A DNA stretch of 64,000 bases from Planctomycetota bacterium (lineage in GTDB: Bacteria; Planctomycetota; JAJSAM01; JAJVHW01): assembly GCA_021776825.1 (NCBI GenBank), contig JAJFFG010000133.1, positions 34,575 through 98,574 of the forward strand, read 5' to 3'. Position numbers and translations under genes: made by a program. Shown one piece after another: positions 51,294 through 59,986 of this stretch. Each line of letters starts with the position of its first letter. Position 1 is the first letter of the stretch. Below the pieces are notes generated by a model. The model searched no databases and was not told where the DNA came from. It was given only the letters and a program-made list of their open reading frames with translations.

Positions 51294-53735
51294 CTAGTTG
51301 TTGACGGTGCCGAGCGCCCGTCGGCTGTCGAGGATGCCATCCACGAACAGCTCGAGACATCCGGCGCCAGCACTCGTGATCGTGAAGGTGGCTCCCGGAG
51401 CGCCGGTCAGTTTGCTGACCGGCCCCGCGACCGTCTGGTCGTATACGGTCACGCCGTCGACCTTGATCTGCAGGTTCGTGTTCATCAGAACGGCGCCGCC
51501 CTCGGCGAACAGGGTGCCCGTGACGTTGATGGTCTCGTTCACCGGAATCGGGTTGGCGTTGTCAGCATCCAGGACCGGTCCGCTGGTACTCCCGATCAAG
51601 CTGATCGAGAACGTCGCGTCCGGGTTGCCGACGCCCTGGACAGGACCGCACCCACCGCCACCGCCGCCGCCATCGGCCTTGGCCACCGCGAACACCTTCT
51701 TCAGGCCCTTCTTGCCGTTCACGAAGACGGTGAACTTGCCCTTCTTGCCGGCCTTGGTCGGGATCACCTCCGCGGCAACGAGCAGCTCCGCAGGCCCCTC
51801 GCCGTCGGCAGCCGGGATGGTCACCTGCGAGAAGAAGATCTGGTCCTTGCCCTGTCGGATCTCGATGTCGAGGTCCGCGATCGGCTGCAACGCGGTGTTG
51901 CAGAGGATCAGGTCGAGCAGGAACAGCTCGCCGACGATGGCCTCGGACCCGTCGAACGGGAGCAGATCGATCTTGCTCAGCCCATCGATGCCGAGCTTGT
52001 TGCAGGCGAGCCCTGCCTGGCCTGGAGCTCCGCTGGCGCCGCGCTTCTCGATGTCCTCGACGCCGTCGGTGCCACTCGGCTTGCCCTTGCCCGCCTTGCC
52101 CGCCTTGCCGGCGCGCGCCTTGCCGCCACCACCGCCGCCGCCCTTGCCGGCCTTGCCGCCTCGACCGCCAGGCTTGTTGCAGCAGTTTCCACCGTTTCCG
52201 CCAGGACCGCCGTCACCCGGCCGGACCACCGCGCCCCCACCGTTTCCACTCGGGAGCAAGCCGAAGGGGAGCGCGAACGTGACCCCGGCCTTCTTCGCGA
52301 GTTTGGTGTCGCCCCCGGCGCCGCCGAATGCTCGCGCCTTGCCGCCACGACCACCATTCCCGCCGTTCCCGGGCTTCTGCCCAAGAGAGCCGTTGCCTCC
52401 GCCACCGCCGTCACCGCCGACCGCGGTCGCGGAGCCGCCGACGCCGGCCGGCGCCTCGGCGCCGTTCTGGATCGCGCGGAAGAGGCCGCCGCCCTTGCCA
52501 GCGCCGATGCGACCACCGAAGCCGCCGTTCCCGGCGAGCGCGAACGCGCGTCCACCGTTCCCGCCCTGCGAACCGGAATCTCCACGTGTGGGGCAGGGCG
52601 TACGCAGCGGGATGCAATCCGCAGCGATCCCACCGTCACCCCCGCTCGAGAGCGCTGAACCTCCGTCGGGGAACTCGAACAGATCCTCGAAGCTCACGAT
52701 GTCAGCTGCGCCGAACGTGTCCGGCACGATCGCGTCAACCTCGATGATGCCCAGCGTCGAGACGCCTGCATCTCCGGCTTCCGCGTCGCCGCTGCCACCG
52801 CTCCCCGGGAACTCCTTGAAGTCCTCGTTGCAGAAGATCGCATTGGCACCGTCGCCGCCCTCCGCCGCCGCGTCGCCACCGATGCCGCCGGCGCGAATGC
52901 CGATACGACCGATTGCCTGACCGCCGGCTCCCGTGGGGAACACGATGGTCGCCGCGACGATCCGCACGTCTCCGGCATCGCCGCCGAGCCCGCCGCAGCC
53001 CGTCACCGACGCGCCGTCCTCGCCGGTACCCGCCAGCCCACTCACACCGACGACATCTCCGACTCCGCCGCTACCGCCGGCGCCGGGCACGATGTTGTGT
53101 CCGACCGTCACCGTGCCGCCCGGGCAGTCGATGATGAACCCGGTGCCCTTGCCGCCCGCGCCGCCGATCCCGATCGTGCCGGTCACCGCGTTGTTCAGCG
53201 TGACGTTGCCGCCATTCCCGCCGTCAGCACCAAGGATCGGCTCGTTGGTCAGGAAGTTCCCGCCCTGGTCGCACGCGAAGACCACGTCTTGGCTGTCCGC
53301 ACCCGCCGCGCCGACGATCGCGCCCGCGGGCGCTGCCTGCCGAACCTCCTTGGGTCCCTCGGAGATCGGAGCCCGGATGGTGACGATCGGCGCATCGATC
53401 GTGATGTCACCCGTGACGAAGATCGTCGTGCCGGCCTCGATCTCGACATCGGCTCCCGGCTCGATCGTGAGCGATTCCGCGAAGACGTGGCCGAACAGTC
53501 GATGCCGACCGCTCAGCCGCATCGGACCGGCGCGACGAGCGGCGGAACGACGTGCATCGACGTCCATGTCGCCGAAGCGCCGCTCGACGAGTTGGCGAAT
53601 CTCCGACCGCGAATCCGTCGCGGCGTCCTCGTCAGCGCTCGCCGGTGGCGCGAGCAGCAGTGCGCCGAGGACGAGGGGTGCCAGGATCGCGAACGGACGG
53701 CGCAAACGCCATGAAGGCGTACGTAGGTGCATCAT
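51294..53735 (-). CDS. Very Gly-rich exported protein (PGRS-like)
   Basis: The 813-residue protein starts with a signal peptide (PFAILAPLVLGALLLAPPASA, after two Met codons). A ~90-residue part follows (IRQLVERRFGDMDVDARRSA, then beta strands TIFVTGDITIDAPIVTIRA). A ~430-residue Gly-rich region comes next with GGNGG, GGAGG and GGDGG clusters, similar in look to mycobacterial PE_PGRS repeats and to trimeric surface fibres. The last ~260 residues are conventional beta domains (ELFLLDLILCNTALQPIADLDIEIRQGKDQIFFSQVTIPAADG) with NATFSISL-like ends. It has a few Cys residues. It is probably a surface or matrix protein. Either ATG (53735 or 53732) is possible. Confidence 0.8.
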   Translation of the reverse strand: MMHLRTPSWRLRRPFAILAPLVLGALLLAPPASADEDAATDSRSEIRQLVERRFGDMDVDARRSAARRAGPMRLSGRHRLFGHVFAESLTIEPGADVEIEAGTTIFVTGDITIDAPIVTIRAPISEGPKEVRQAAPAGAIVGAAGADSQDVVFACDQGGNFLTNEPILGADGGNGGNVTLNNAVTGTIGIGGAGGKGTGFIIDCPGGTVTVGHNIVPGAGGSGGVGDVVGVSGLAGTGEDGASVTGCGGLGGDAGDVRIVAATIVFPTGAGGQAIGRIGIRAGGIGGDAAAEGGDGANAIFCNEDFKEFPGSGGSGDAEAGDAGVSTLGIIEVDAIVPDTFGAADIVSFEDLFEFPDGGSALSSGGDGGIAADCIPLRTPCPTRGDSGSQGGNGGRAFALAGNGGFGGRIGAGKGGGLFRAIQNGAEAPAGVGGSATAVGGDGGGGGNGSLGQKPGNGGNGGRGGKARAFGGAGGDTKLAKKAGVTFALPFGLLPSGNGGGAVVRPGDGGPGGNGGNCCNKPGGRGGKAGKGGGGGGGKARAGKAGKAGKGKPSGTDGVEDIEKRGASGAPGQAGLACNKLGIDGLSKIDLLPFDGSEAIVGELFLLDLILCNTALQPIADLDIEIRQGKDQIFFSQVTIPAADGEGPAELLVAAEVIPTKAGKKGKFTVFVNGKKGLKKVFAVAKADGGGGGGGCGPVQGVGNPDATFSISLIGSTSGPVLDADNANPIPVNETINVTGTLFAEGGAVLMNTNLQIKVDGVTVYDQTVAGPVSKLTGAPGATFTITSAGAGCLELFVDGILDSRRALGTVNN

Positions 53736-53853
53736 CGACTTCTCTCCCGCCAAGGTGCGCCCGAGACCAGGGCGCGACTCCAATCACTTCCCGCAGAGAA
53801 GGTAACTGGCAGCGGCGAATGGCGCGAGGGAGTGGGTTGGCTACGATTGGGAG

Positions 53854-54477
53854 ATGCGAACGCTGCGTTCTCTGCTGCTGGTCGCTCTGCTCGGTGCGAC
53901 CACGTCAGCGTGCGGGACCATCGCCGCGCCGACTCGCCCCGCCAGCGAGACCGTTCGACTGACGTTCACAACGCCGGCGGACCTCGACGGGTGGATCGCA
54001 ACGGACGGTCGTTGGCGCGTCGAGGACGGCGTGCTGATCGGCACCGCGCCGGCAGACGGGACGTACCCGTACCTGACGTTCGCTCGCCACTTCGCCGAGA
54101 TCGAAGAGGTGCACGTCGTCGGCGGACTGGCTGCGGGATCCGCGCACAACTTCCGGATGGCCGTCGGTCCCGCGGCAGCGATCTTCAACTGGGAATCGAA
54201 GGCGATCAGCATCTTCCGGACCGGAGCGATCAGCGGAACGTCGAGTGACGCGCTGCTGGTCCCAGGCGAGGACCACGAGATCATCTTTCGTCAGGAGGGA
54301 TCGGGCTGGCGCCTGCTCCTCGACGATCGAATCGTGCACGAAGAGATGGGTTTGCTGCACGGCACGGTCACCCTGTACCCGATGCTAGGAAGTACGATTC
54401 GCGTGAAGGAGTTCGCGATCACCGGCCGCCCACTTCCGTCGATCGAGGTCCACGGCCCGTCGTCACCGCCGAACTGA
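53854..54477 (+). CDS. Lipoprotein with a DUF1080-like (concanavalin-fold) domain
   Basis: The 207-residue protein has a lipobox (ATTSAC, C20) after a hydrophobic leader. One beta-sandwich domain follows: WRVEDGVLIGTAPADGTYPYLTFARHF, HNFRMAVGPAAAIFNWESKAISIFRTG, HEIIFRQEGSGWRLLLDDRIVHEEMG and GSTIRVKEFAITGR. This pattern resembles DUF1080/3-keto-disaccharide hydrolase and laminin-G-like domains in planctomycete surface proteins. Active-site residues cannot be assigned. The ATG at 53854 provides the lipoprotein signal. The next gene starts 26 bases after its stop, and a shared transcript is likely. Confidence 0.7.
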   Translation: MRTLRSLLLVALLGATTSACGTIAAPTRPASETVRLTFTTPADLDGWIATDGRWRVEDGVLIGTAPADGTYPYLTFARHFAEIEEVHVVGGLAAGSAHNFRMAVGPAAAIFNWESKAISIFRTGAISGTSSDALLVPGEDHEIIFRQEGSGWRLLLDDRIVHEEMGLLHGTVTLYPMLGSTIRVKEFAITGRPLPSIEVHGPSSPPN

Positions 54478-54503
54478 CCTCTCCTGTGAACGGCATCCAC
54501 ACC

Positions 54504-55964
54504 ATGCGTCGCCTGCTCTTCGCCCGCCTGCTTCTCACCCGCCTGCTCTTCGCCCGCCTGCTTCTTACCGGGCTCCTCTGCCTCGCGATCTCCGTCGCAG
54601 CGCTCGCCCAGGACGCCGCCGCTGACTCGCGGGCCGCGCTCATCCAGGGGCTCGAGGATCTCGCGCACTGGTGCGGGAAGAACCAGCTCTACGCCAAGCG
54701 CAACGGCGTCGCGGACGAGATCCTGAAGGTCGATCCGGCTCACGGTCAGGCGCACCGCTGGCTGCGCCACAGGAAGGACAAGGACGGCGTCTGGCATCCG
54801 CCCGTGAAGCCGCCGCCTGCGAGCGACCGCAGCGACGAGGCTCTCGTGGCCTATCCCGCACGCCGCAGCGCGTACCTGCGCAGCTACGTCCACATGCGCG
54901 TCGCCGAGCTGGATGCGTTGGGTGACGGCGTCGCGCCGGGCATCCGCGAACGCATTCTGTCGGAGATCCTCGAGCTCTCGCCGCGGGACGAGGATCTCCG
55001 GCTGCGTCACCACGACGTGAAGGACGGGACCGGCTGGGTGCTCCTCGAGACCGCGCGGTCTCGGAAGGTGCGGGCGAAGTTGACGGAGGCCGTTCAGAAG
55101 TCGTTCGCGGCGATCGGCATCCCGGCCGAGAGCGCCGCGCGCGAGGACGAGATCGCGCTCGAGGTGCCCTGGCGGGCGGGGGTGCGAACGGAACACGTCC
55201 GCGTCGTCGCGAGCAGCGGCCCGGAGGAAGCCACCCAGGCCGCGAGGTGCGCCGAGGCCGCCCCGGCGCTCTTGTCCGCCGCCATCGGTGCGAAGCGCAA
55301 GCACTGGCAGGGCTTCACGATCTACATCATGACGAGTCACGAACAGCGCGGTGCGTTCCTGAAGAACCACCCGGACATGACGAACCGTCATCGTCGCGCG
55401 GCGCGACAGTTCCGTGGCTACTGGATGCCGGATCAGTCGGACTGGCTGACGTGGGACTCGTCGCGCGCTCGCCGCGTCGATGCGTGCACGCGCCAGACCG
55501 TGAACAAACTGCTGTTGATGGAGTTCCGTCTCGACAGCGGCAAGACGGCCTGGGCCGGCGAGGGGTTCGGTCTGCGACTGACGTACGAGCTCTGCGGTAC
55601 GCGGAAGAACTACCTGGTCGGTAACTCACGCTACGGGAACCAGGACGAGGGCGGCGACCTGCGGTCGCTGGCCACCGACGCCGACTGGTATCGCGCCGCG
55701 CTCGAGGTGCTCGAGAGCGGCGACCCCGAGGTGCGCGACGTGCTGCACCGACCGCTCAGTCAGATGTCCGGTGGCGACGCGCTCGTCGCGCACGCGCTGG
55801 CGGCGTACTTCCTCGAGGGCTGGCCCGACGAGTGTCCGGAGATCATCCGACGGGTAGCGACGGGCGAGCACGACGAGCAGGTCATCCAATCCGTCACGGG
55901 GCTCGACACCGAGGCGCTCGACCTACGTCTTCGCCGTTGGTTGCGGGAGCGGATGGCCGAGTAG
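54504..55964 (+). CDS. Exported protein of unknown function (peptidase-MA-like region without HExxH)
   Basis: The 486-residue protein has a signal peptide built from a 15-bp tandem repeat: LLFAR, LLLTR, LLFAR, LLLTG. Cleavage is probably after AALAQ. It then has helical segments (LIQGLEDLAHWCGKNQLYAKR) and a C-terminal ~250-residue region with HWQGFTIYIMTSHEQRGAFLKN, KTAWAGEGFGLRLTYELCG and ALAAYFLEGWPDE. This layout recalls peptidase-MA-like DUF domains, but the expected HExxH is replaced by TVNKLLLMEF, so it may be inactive. The ATG at 54504 is chosen over the GTG at 54486. After the TAG the same frame stays open through the 15-bp repeats at 56008-56187. Confidence 0.6.
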   Translation: MRRLLFARLLLTRLLFARLLLTGLLCLAISVAALAQDAAADSRAALIQGLEDLAHWCGKNQLYAKRNGVADEILKVDPAHGQAHRWLRHRKDKDGVWHPPVKPPPASDRSDEALVAYPARRSAYLRSYVHMRVAELDALGDGVAPGIRERILSEILELSPRDEDLRLRHHDVKDGTGWVLLETARSRKVRAKLTEAVQKSFAAIGIPAESAAREDEIALEVPWRAGVRTEHVRVVASSGPEEATQAARCAEAAPALLSAAIGAKRKHWQGFTIYIMTSHEQRGAFLKNHPDMTNRHRRAARQFRGYWMPDQSDWLTWDSSRARRVDACTRQTVNKLLLMEFRLDSGKTAWAGEGFGLRLTYELCGTRKNYLVGNSRYGNQDEGGDLRSLATDADWYRAALEVLESGDPEVRDVLHRPLSQMSGGDALVAHALAAYFLEGWPDECPEIIRRVATGEHDEQVIQSVTGLDTEALDLRLRRWLRERMAE

Positions 55965-56007
55965 CGCCGCGGTGCGAGGGACCCCGCGCCCCCGGCTGCC
56001 GCGCGCA

Positions 56008-56187
56008 CCGGCGCCACGCTCACTGGCGACACGCTGACCGACGCCACGCTGACCGGTGACGCGCTGACCGGTGACGCGCGGACCGGTGACGCGCGGACCG
56101 GTGACACGCTCCGGGGCGGCCCGCTCGCCGGCGGCACGCTCCGCAGCGGCACACTCGTCGGCAGCACACTCGTCGGCAGCACACGGG
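56008..56187. repeat. 15-bp tandem repeat array
   Basis: About twelve degenerate 15-bp units begin with GCCACGCTCACTGGC and GACACGCTGACCGAC, then GACGCGCTGACCGGT and GACGCGCGGACCGGT, and end with GGCACACTCGTCGGC-like units. Read in frame with the upstream gene they would encode pentapeptides of the type DALTG, after its stop codon. The array is probably not translated. Confidence 0.8.
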
Positions 56188-56208
56188 CGAGACATTCCGG
56201 GAGGCGAT

Positions 56209-56249
56209 GTAACCTTCGCCCCCCGCGAACCGTCCCCCTGAAGGGGGAG
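56209..56249 (+). promoter_or_regulatory. ECF-like box with palindrome, orphan
   Basis: GTAACCT (56209-56215), 15 bases, then CGTCC (56231-56235), followed by CCCCCTGAAGGGGG at 56234-56247. It is oriented to the right but the next genes there are on the minus strand, so no gene is obviously served. It could be a relic or part of a dispersed repeat. Confidence 0.35.
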
Positions 56250-56360
56250 GGGGCGAGTGGGTGGGGATTCGTCGCGCGCGAGGGGCGAGAGCGATCCGGG
56301 GCCAGCCCTCTGCCCAGCAAGCAGACCTAGCCCTCCGCTCTAGCCCGCAGCCCTCAGCCC

Positions 56361-56738
56361 TCAGCCGCGCCGTGGCGCGTCGGCGGCGCCAACCGTCGGT
56401 GCGCGGACGAGTGCCCAGCCAGAGCCAGCGACCAGGGCGACGAGCAGGCTCCCCGCCAGCCCCGCCACGAACGGCGACAGCGCAATCTGTGACGCGTGAG
56501 CCAGGTCGGCCGAGGTCAGCGCCGGCCCGAGTAGCTGGAGCTGTTCCTGCATCGCCAGCGACAGGATGGCGCCCGCCGCCGCACCGATCGACACCGGCAG
56601 CCCGGCGCAGACGACTGCCAGGCGGCGCGCGCGCGGCACGTTCCTCCAGAACCCTTGGACCGCGGCTGCGAGACCGACGGTCGTGCCGCCGATGGCCATC
56701 CACAGCGCGAGCAGACCAATCCCCTGAAACTCGAACAT
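56361..56738 (-). CDS. Small multi-pass membrane protein
   Basis: The 125-residue protein has three hydrophobic helices (LALWMAIGGTTVGLAAAVQGF, LAVVCAGLPVSIGAAAGAILS and LSPFVAGLAGSLLVALVAGSGWAL). The loops are short and the C terminus is Pro/Arg-containing. I do not recognise a family. Coding is supported by its length, the membrane pattern and the ATG at 56738. It lies 77 bases downstream of the DUF5519 gene on the same strand. Confidence 0.6.
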   Translation of the reverse strand: MFEFQGIGLLALWMAIGGTTVGLAAAVQGFWRNVPRARRLAVVCAGLPVSIGAAAGAILSLAMQEQLQLLGPALTSADLAHASQIALSPFVAGLAGSLLVALVAGSGWALVRAPTVGAADAPRRG

Positions 56739-56815
56739 GGAAGGTCCGTCCCCTCTCTTCCCACCGTCAGCGACCGGGATAGCACGGCGCGACACCTCGG
56801 CGCCAGCGCGCAGCA

Positions 56816-57118
56816 TCACTCCGCCGCGGCATGGGCCTCGCGCAGGAGCTCGATCGCGTCGCGGGCATCCGCGGCACTCTTGACGCGGAACTCCATCCAG
56901 TCGGAGCCGCGCGCGCGGAACGTCACGCGCCCGTCCTCGCGTAGCTCGCGCTGACGGTTGCGCGGCACTCGGATATCCAACTCAGCCGCGTGATGGAAGT
57001 GGCCGAACTCGCGCTTGCCGCGACGGAACGCAAGCATCCCACCGAAGCGAGACCGTCCGGTCGTGACGTCGGGCAGCGCCTCGATCGCCGTGACGATGGC
57101 CCGCTCGTGCTCGGTCAT
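56816..57118 (-). CDS. DUF5519 (luciferase-like domain) protein
   Basis: The 100-residue protein matches DUF5519: TTGRSRFGGMLAFRRGKREFGHFHHAAELDIRVPR, with the conserved FGG and GHFH, then DWMEFRVKSAADARDAIELLREA at the end. The domain is a small alpha/beta fold seen in bacteria and plants and has no proven activity; its older 'luciferase' label is by similarity only. The ATG at 57118 is chosen because it gives the standard N terminus (MTEHERAIVTAIEALPDV). The EttA gene is upstream on the same strand and ends 14 bases before it. Confidence 0.78.
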   Translation of the reverse strand: MTEHERAIVTAIEALPDVTTGRSRFGGMLAFRRGKREFGHFHHAAELDIRVPRNRQRELREDGRVTFRARGSDWMEFRVKSAADARDAIELLREAHAAAE

Positions 57119-57132
57119 GACACGCCGATCGG

Positions 57133-58806
57133 CTACGTCCGCAGCCGCCGCCGCGGCCCCTTCCGCAGCACGCCCGCCGCATCGAGCTCCTCGGAGCGCC
57201 GCTCGGCGTACTGGCTGTAGCCGCCCTCGAACCAACGCACCAGTCCGTCGCCCTCAAACGCGAGGATGTGCGTCGCCACGCGATCGAGGAACCAGCGATC
57301 GTGACTCACGACGATCGCGCAACCGGCGAACGCCACCAGGGCATCCTCGAGCACGCGCAGCGTCTGCAGATCGAGGTCGTTCGTCGGCTCATCGAGCAGC
57401 AGCGTGTTCGCGCCGAGACGCAGGAGCTTCGCGAGCTGCACTCGGTTGCGTTGACCACCGGACAGTTCGCCGACCTTCTTCTGCTGATCCGGGCCACGGA
57501 AGTTGAAGCGGCTGACGTAGCCGCGCGCATGGATCGTCTTGGTGCCGAACGGCAGCCAGTCGGCACCGCCGGAAATCTCCTCGAAGACCGTGTTCTTCGC
57601 CGTCAGGTCGTCGCGGCTCTGATCGACGTAGACGACCTTGAGCGTGTCACCGCGCTCGACCTCGCCGGCGTCTGGCTCCAGCTGTTTCGTGATCAGACGC
57701 ATCAACGTCGTCTTGCCGGCACCGTTCGGGCCCACGACACCGACGATGGCGCCACGCGGCAGCTCAAAGCTCAGGTCGTTGATCAGCGTGCGGCCGCCGA
57801 GCGCCTTCGAGACGTCCTTGAACGTCAGCACCCGCTCGCCCAGACGCGGGCCCGGCGGGATCTGCAGATCGACCTCGTCCTCGGCGTGCTCGTACTCATC
57901 GGCGAGGAGCTGGTCGTAGCGGCCGATGCGCGCCTTGTTCTTCGCGGTGCGCGCCTTCGGTGTCGCACGCACCCACTCGAGCTCACGGGCGATGTGCTTC
58001 TTCCGCTTGCCCTGCTTCTGCTTCTCCACAGTTTGACGGGCGGCCTTCTGCTCCAGGAATGCCGAGTAGTTGCCCTGGTACGGCACGGCGCGCCCGTGAT
58101 CGATCTCGAGCATCCAGCCGACCACGGTGTCGAGGAAGTAGCGGTCGTGCGTGATCAGGATGACGGTGCCCGGGTAGTCGCGGAGATGGTCCTCCAACCA
58201 CGAGACGCTCTCGGCATCGAGGTGGTTCGTCGGCTCGTCGAGCAGCAGGACGTCCGGCTGGCTGAGCAGCATGCGCGCCAGCGCGACGCGGCGCTTCTCG
58301 CCACCTGAGAGCGTCGCGACCTCGGCATCGCCGGGCGGAGTCCGCAGGGCATCCATCGCGATCTCGACCTTGTGGTCGATCTCCCAGCCGTCCAGCCGCT
58401 CGATCTCCTCCTGGACGACGTTCATGCGGTCGAGCGCCTTCTGCATCGCGTTGTCGTCGAGGTCCTCGCCCATCTTCTCGCCGAGGACGTCGAACTCGCG
58501 CAGCAGCTCGCGTACGTGGGCGAGACCCTGCTCGACGTTGTCGCGGACGTTCTTCTCGGGATCGAGCTGTGGCTCCTGGGAGACGTAGCCGATCGAGATA
58601 CCTGGCGCGGCCCGGGCCTCGCCCTCGAACTCCGTCTCGTCGCCGGCAATGATCCGGAGCAACGTCGACTTGCCCGCGCCGTTGTTGCCGACGACGCCGA
58701 TCTTGGCGCCGGGCAGGAACGCGAGCGTGATCCCGCGGAGGACCTCGCGCTTGGCGTAGCTCTTACGGATGTTCTGGAGCGTGAAGCAGTAATCGGTGCG
58801 TTGCAC
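57133..58806 (-). CDS. ettA: Energy-dependent translational throttle protein EttA (ABC-F ATPase)
   Basis: The ~557-residue protein is an ABC-F ATPase with two nucleotide-binding domains and no membrane part. Domain 1 has GNNGAGKSTLLR, LSGGEKRRVALAR and LLLDEPTNHLD, and domain 2 has GPNGAGKTTLMR, LSGGQRNRVQLAK and LLLDEPTNDLD. The linker between them contains the basic, conserved KHIARELEWVRATPKARTAKNKARIGRYDQL, the tRNA-interaction arm of EttA. EttA binds the ribosomal E site and lets translation start only when ATP is plentiful. The start is a GTG at 58806, which gives VQRTDYCFTLQNIRKSY and the usual length (E. coli ~555). Length and motifs are complete. Confidence 0.95.
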   Translation of the reverse strand: MQRTDYCFTLQNIRKSYAKREVLRGITLAFLPGAKIGVVGNNGAGKSTLLRIIAGDETEFEGEARAAPGISIGYVSQEPQLDPEKNVRDNVEQGLAHVRELLREFDVLGEKMGEDLDDNAMQKALDRMNVVQEEIERLDGWEIDHKVEIAMDALRTPPGDAEVATLSGGEKRRVALARMLLSQPDVLLLDEPTNHLDAESVSWLEDHLRDYPGTVILITHDRYFLDTVVGWMLEIDHGRAVPYQGNYSAFLEQKAARQTVEKQKQGKRKKHIARELEWVRATPKARTAKNKARIGRYDQLLADEYEHAEDEVDLQIPPGPRLGERVLTFKDVSKALGGRTLINDLSFELPRGAIVGVVGPNGAGKTTLMRLITKQLEPDAGEVERGDTLKVVYVDQSRDDLTAKNTVFEEISGGADWLPFGTKTIHARGYVSRFNFRGPDQQKKVGELSGGQRNRVQLAKLLRLGANTLLLDEPTNDLDLQTLRVLEDALVAFAGCAIVVSHDRWFLDRVATHILAFEGDGLVRWFEGGYSQYAERRSEELDAAGVLRKGPRRRLRT

Positions 58807-58965
58807 GGGACACCTCGGCTGGCGGTCGGGTTCGAGCCCCACAGGATGCCCGCGAGGTGCGCCGGCGCGCAGCGAATCGGCTGCCGGGGCGGTATCGTGA
58901 CATGTCTCCGGACGCGGCGCGTCCAAACGACCGGGAGGCGGAGACCCTCCCGCCAGGAGGTTTCT

Positions 58966-59856
58966 GTGAAGGCTGCGCACGTACTCGGGATCTTGGGCTT
59001 CGCCACGGTTCTCGGCGCCGTCGCCGGCGCCGCGATGACCATTGCCGGCAGCGGCGACGGCAACGTGTCGGCCGGCGAGGCAATCGTTCTCGACCGCATC
59101 GGCGACCTCGCCACGAGCGTCGACGGCCTGCGCGACTCCGTCCGCGAGCAGCGCAACGCCGTCCTCGATCTGGAGGAACGCCTCGTCGCCACGGAGCTCG
59201 AGATGGCCTCGCGGCGCGCCGAGGCGGCCGCCGCAGCCGCCGCGCCACCGACCTCGATGCCGTCCTCGACACCGGCCTGGACCGACGCGCCAGGCACACT
59301 CCCGAACGTCGCCTTCGACGGCCCCGCCGGGTTCAAGGCAGACCTGGCCGAGAAGCTCCGCGACGCCATGATGGCTCAGAAGGCCGCCAGCATGGAGGCC
59401 GCAGCCTCGATGCGCGACCGCTTCAAGAAGTCGATGGAGCTCCGCGCCCTGCCCGAGGACGAGCGCTGGCAGCGGGCCGAGGACGAGCTCGGGCTGACGA
59501 CCGTGCAGGTCGACGAGATCCGCGCCGCGAAGACCGACTTCGACGCGGCCATGAAGGAGGCCATCACGGAGGAGACCAAGACCACCGACGGTGGCTTCTC
59601 CTCCACGTTCCGTCGCATCGACGGCCAGAAGATGCGCGCAGCGCGCACGGCCTTCGACGACCGCGTCGCGAACACGCTGACCTCCGAGCAGAAGGACGCC
59701 TGGAACAACGACGGTTGGAAGGGTGCCCTCACGGGTGGCAGCTCATCGCCGATCCGCATCCATCGCGCCGGCGGCCTGCGCGATGGCGGTGGCGGCACTG
59801 GCGACACGGGTGTCGGCATCGAGATCATCTCGACCGGGACGATCGAGGTCGAGTAG
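58966..59856 (+). CDS. Exported coiled-coil protein, unknown function
   Basis: The 296-residue protein has a signal-anchor (ILGFATVLGAVAGAAMTIAG), a coiled coil (LDRIGDLATSVDGLRDSVREQRNAVLDLEERLVATELEMASRR), an Ala/Pro linker, and a helical domain (FKADLAEKLRDAMMAQKAASMEAAASMRDRFKKS, then EDERWQRAEDELGLTTVQVDEIRAAKTDFDAAMKEAITEETK). The helical domain looks like the periplasmic heavy-metal-sensor/Spy-like helices. The tail is Gly-rich. No partner is known. The start is a GTG at 58966 with AGGAGG at 58955-58960, an ideal distance. It is divergent from ettA and 130 bases upstream of the sigma/FecR pair. Confidence 0.7.
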   Translation: MKAAHVLGILGFATVLGAVAGAAMTIAGSGDGNVSAGEAIVLDRIGDLATSVDGLRDSVREQRNAVLDLEERLVATELEMASRRAEAAAAAAAPPTSMPSSTPAWTDAPGTLPNVAFDGPAGFKADLAEKLRDAMMAQKAASMEAAASMRDRFKKSMELRALPEDERWQRAEDELGLTTVQVDEIRAAKTDFDAAMKEAITEETKTTDGGFSSTFRRIDGQKMRAARTAFDDRVANTLTSEQKDAWNNDGWKGALTGGSSSPIRIHRAGGLRDGGGGTGDTGVGIEIISTGTIEVE

Positions 59857-59986
59857 CGCCGCTCTCCGCGCGCGCCGAGACGGCTCGTCGCAGCGCTCGC
59901 GTTCGCGCGTCCAACGGGGTCGGAGGTGTCGAGGTGCTGCTGACGAGTTCCCGCCCGAGGTGCGCTCGCCCGTGACGGGTGGAGCC

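Larger units (their letters stand above)
55965..56360. other. 396-base convergent gap with a 15-bp tandem repeat and an ECF-like box
   Basis: No separate gene is supported. From about 56008 to 56187, roughly twelve units of 15 bp (such as GACGCGCTGACCGGT) stand in tandem and drift gradually. At 56209-56235 the box GTAACCT, 15 bases, CGTCC occurs, followed by the palindrome CCCCCTGAAGGGGG. The genes on both sides end here, so the repeat is in a convergent gap. Confidence 0.6.

Noticed and set aside
51298..52920. Pro-rich plus-strand open frame of 540 codons.
   Set aside because: It is the complement of the Gly-rich exported protein; Gly codons read backwards give Pro and Ala.
56008..56187. 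Tandem array considered as a CRISPR.
   Set aside because: Units are 15 bp, contiguous and without unique spacers; it is a minisatellite.
56008..56187. A separate pentapeptide-repeat protein.
   Set aside because: No start codon with a ribosome site precedes it, the canonical A(D/N)LXX pattern is poor, and a stop codon separates it from the upstream gene.
58825..58850. GGTTCGAGCCCC-like segment that looks like a tRNA T-loop.
   Set aside because: No matching acceptor, D-arm or anticodon arm is found around it, and it lies in the short ettA upstream gap.
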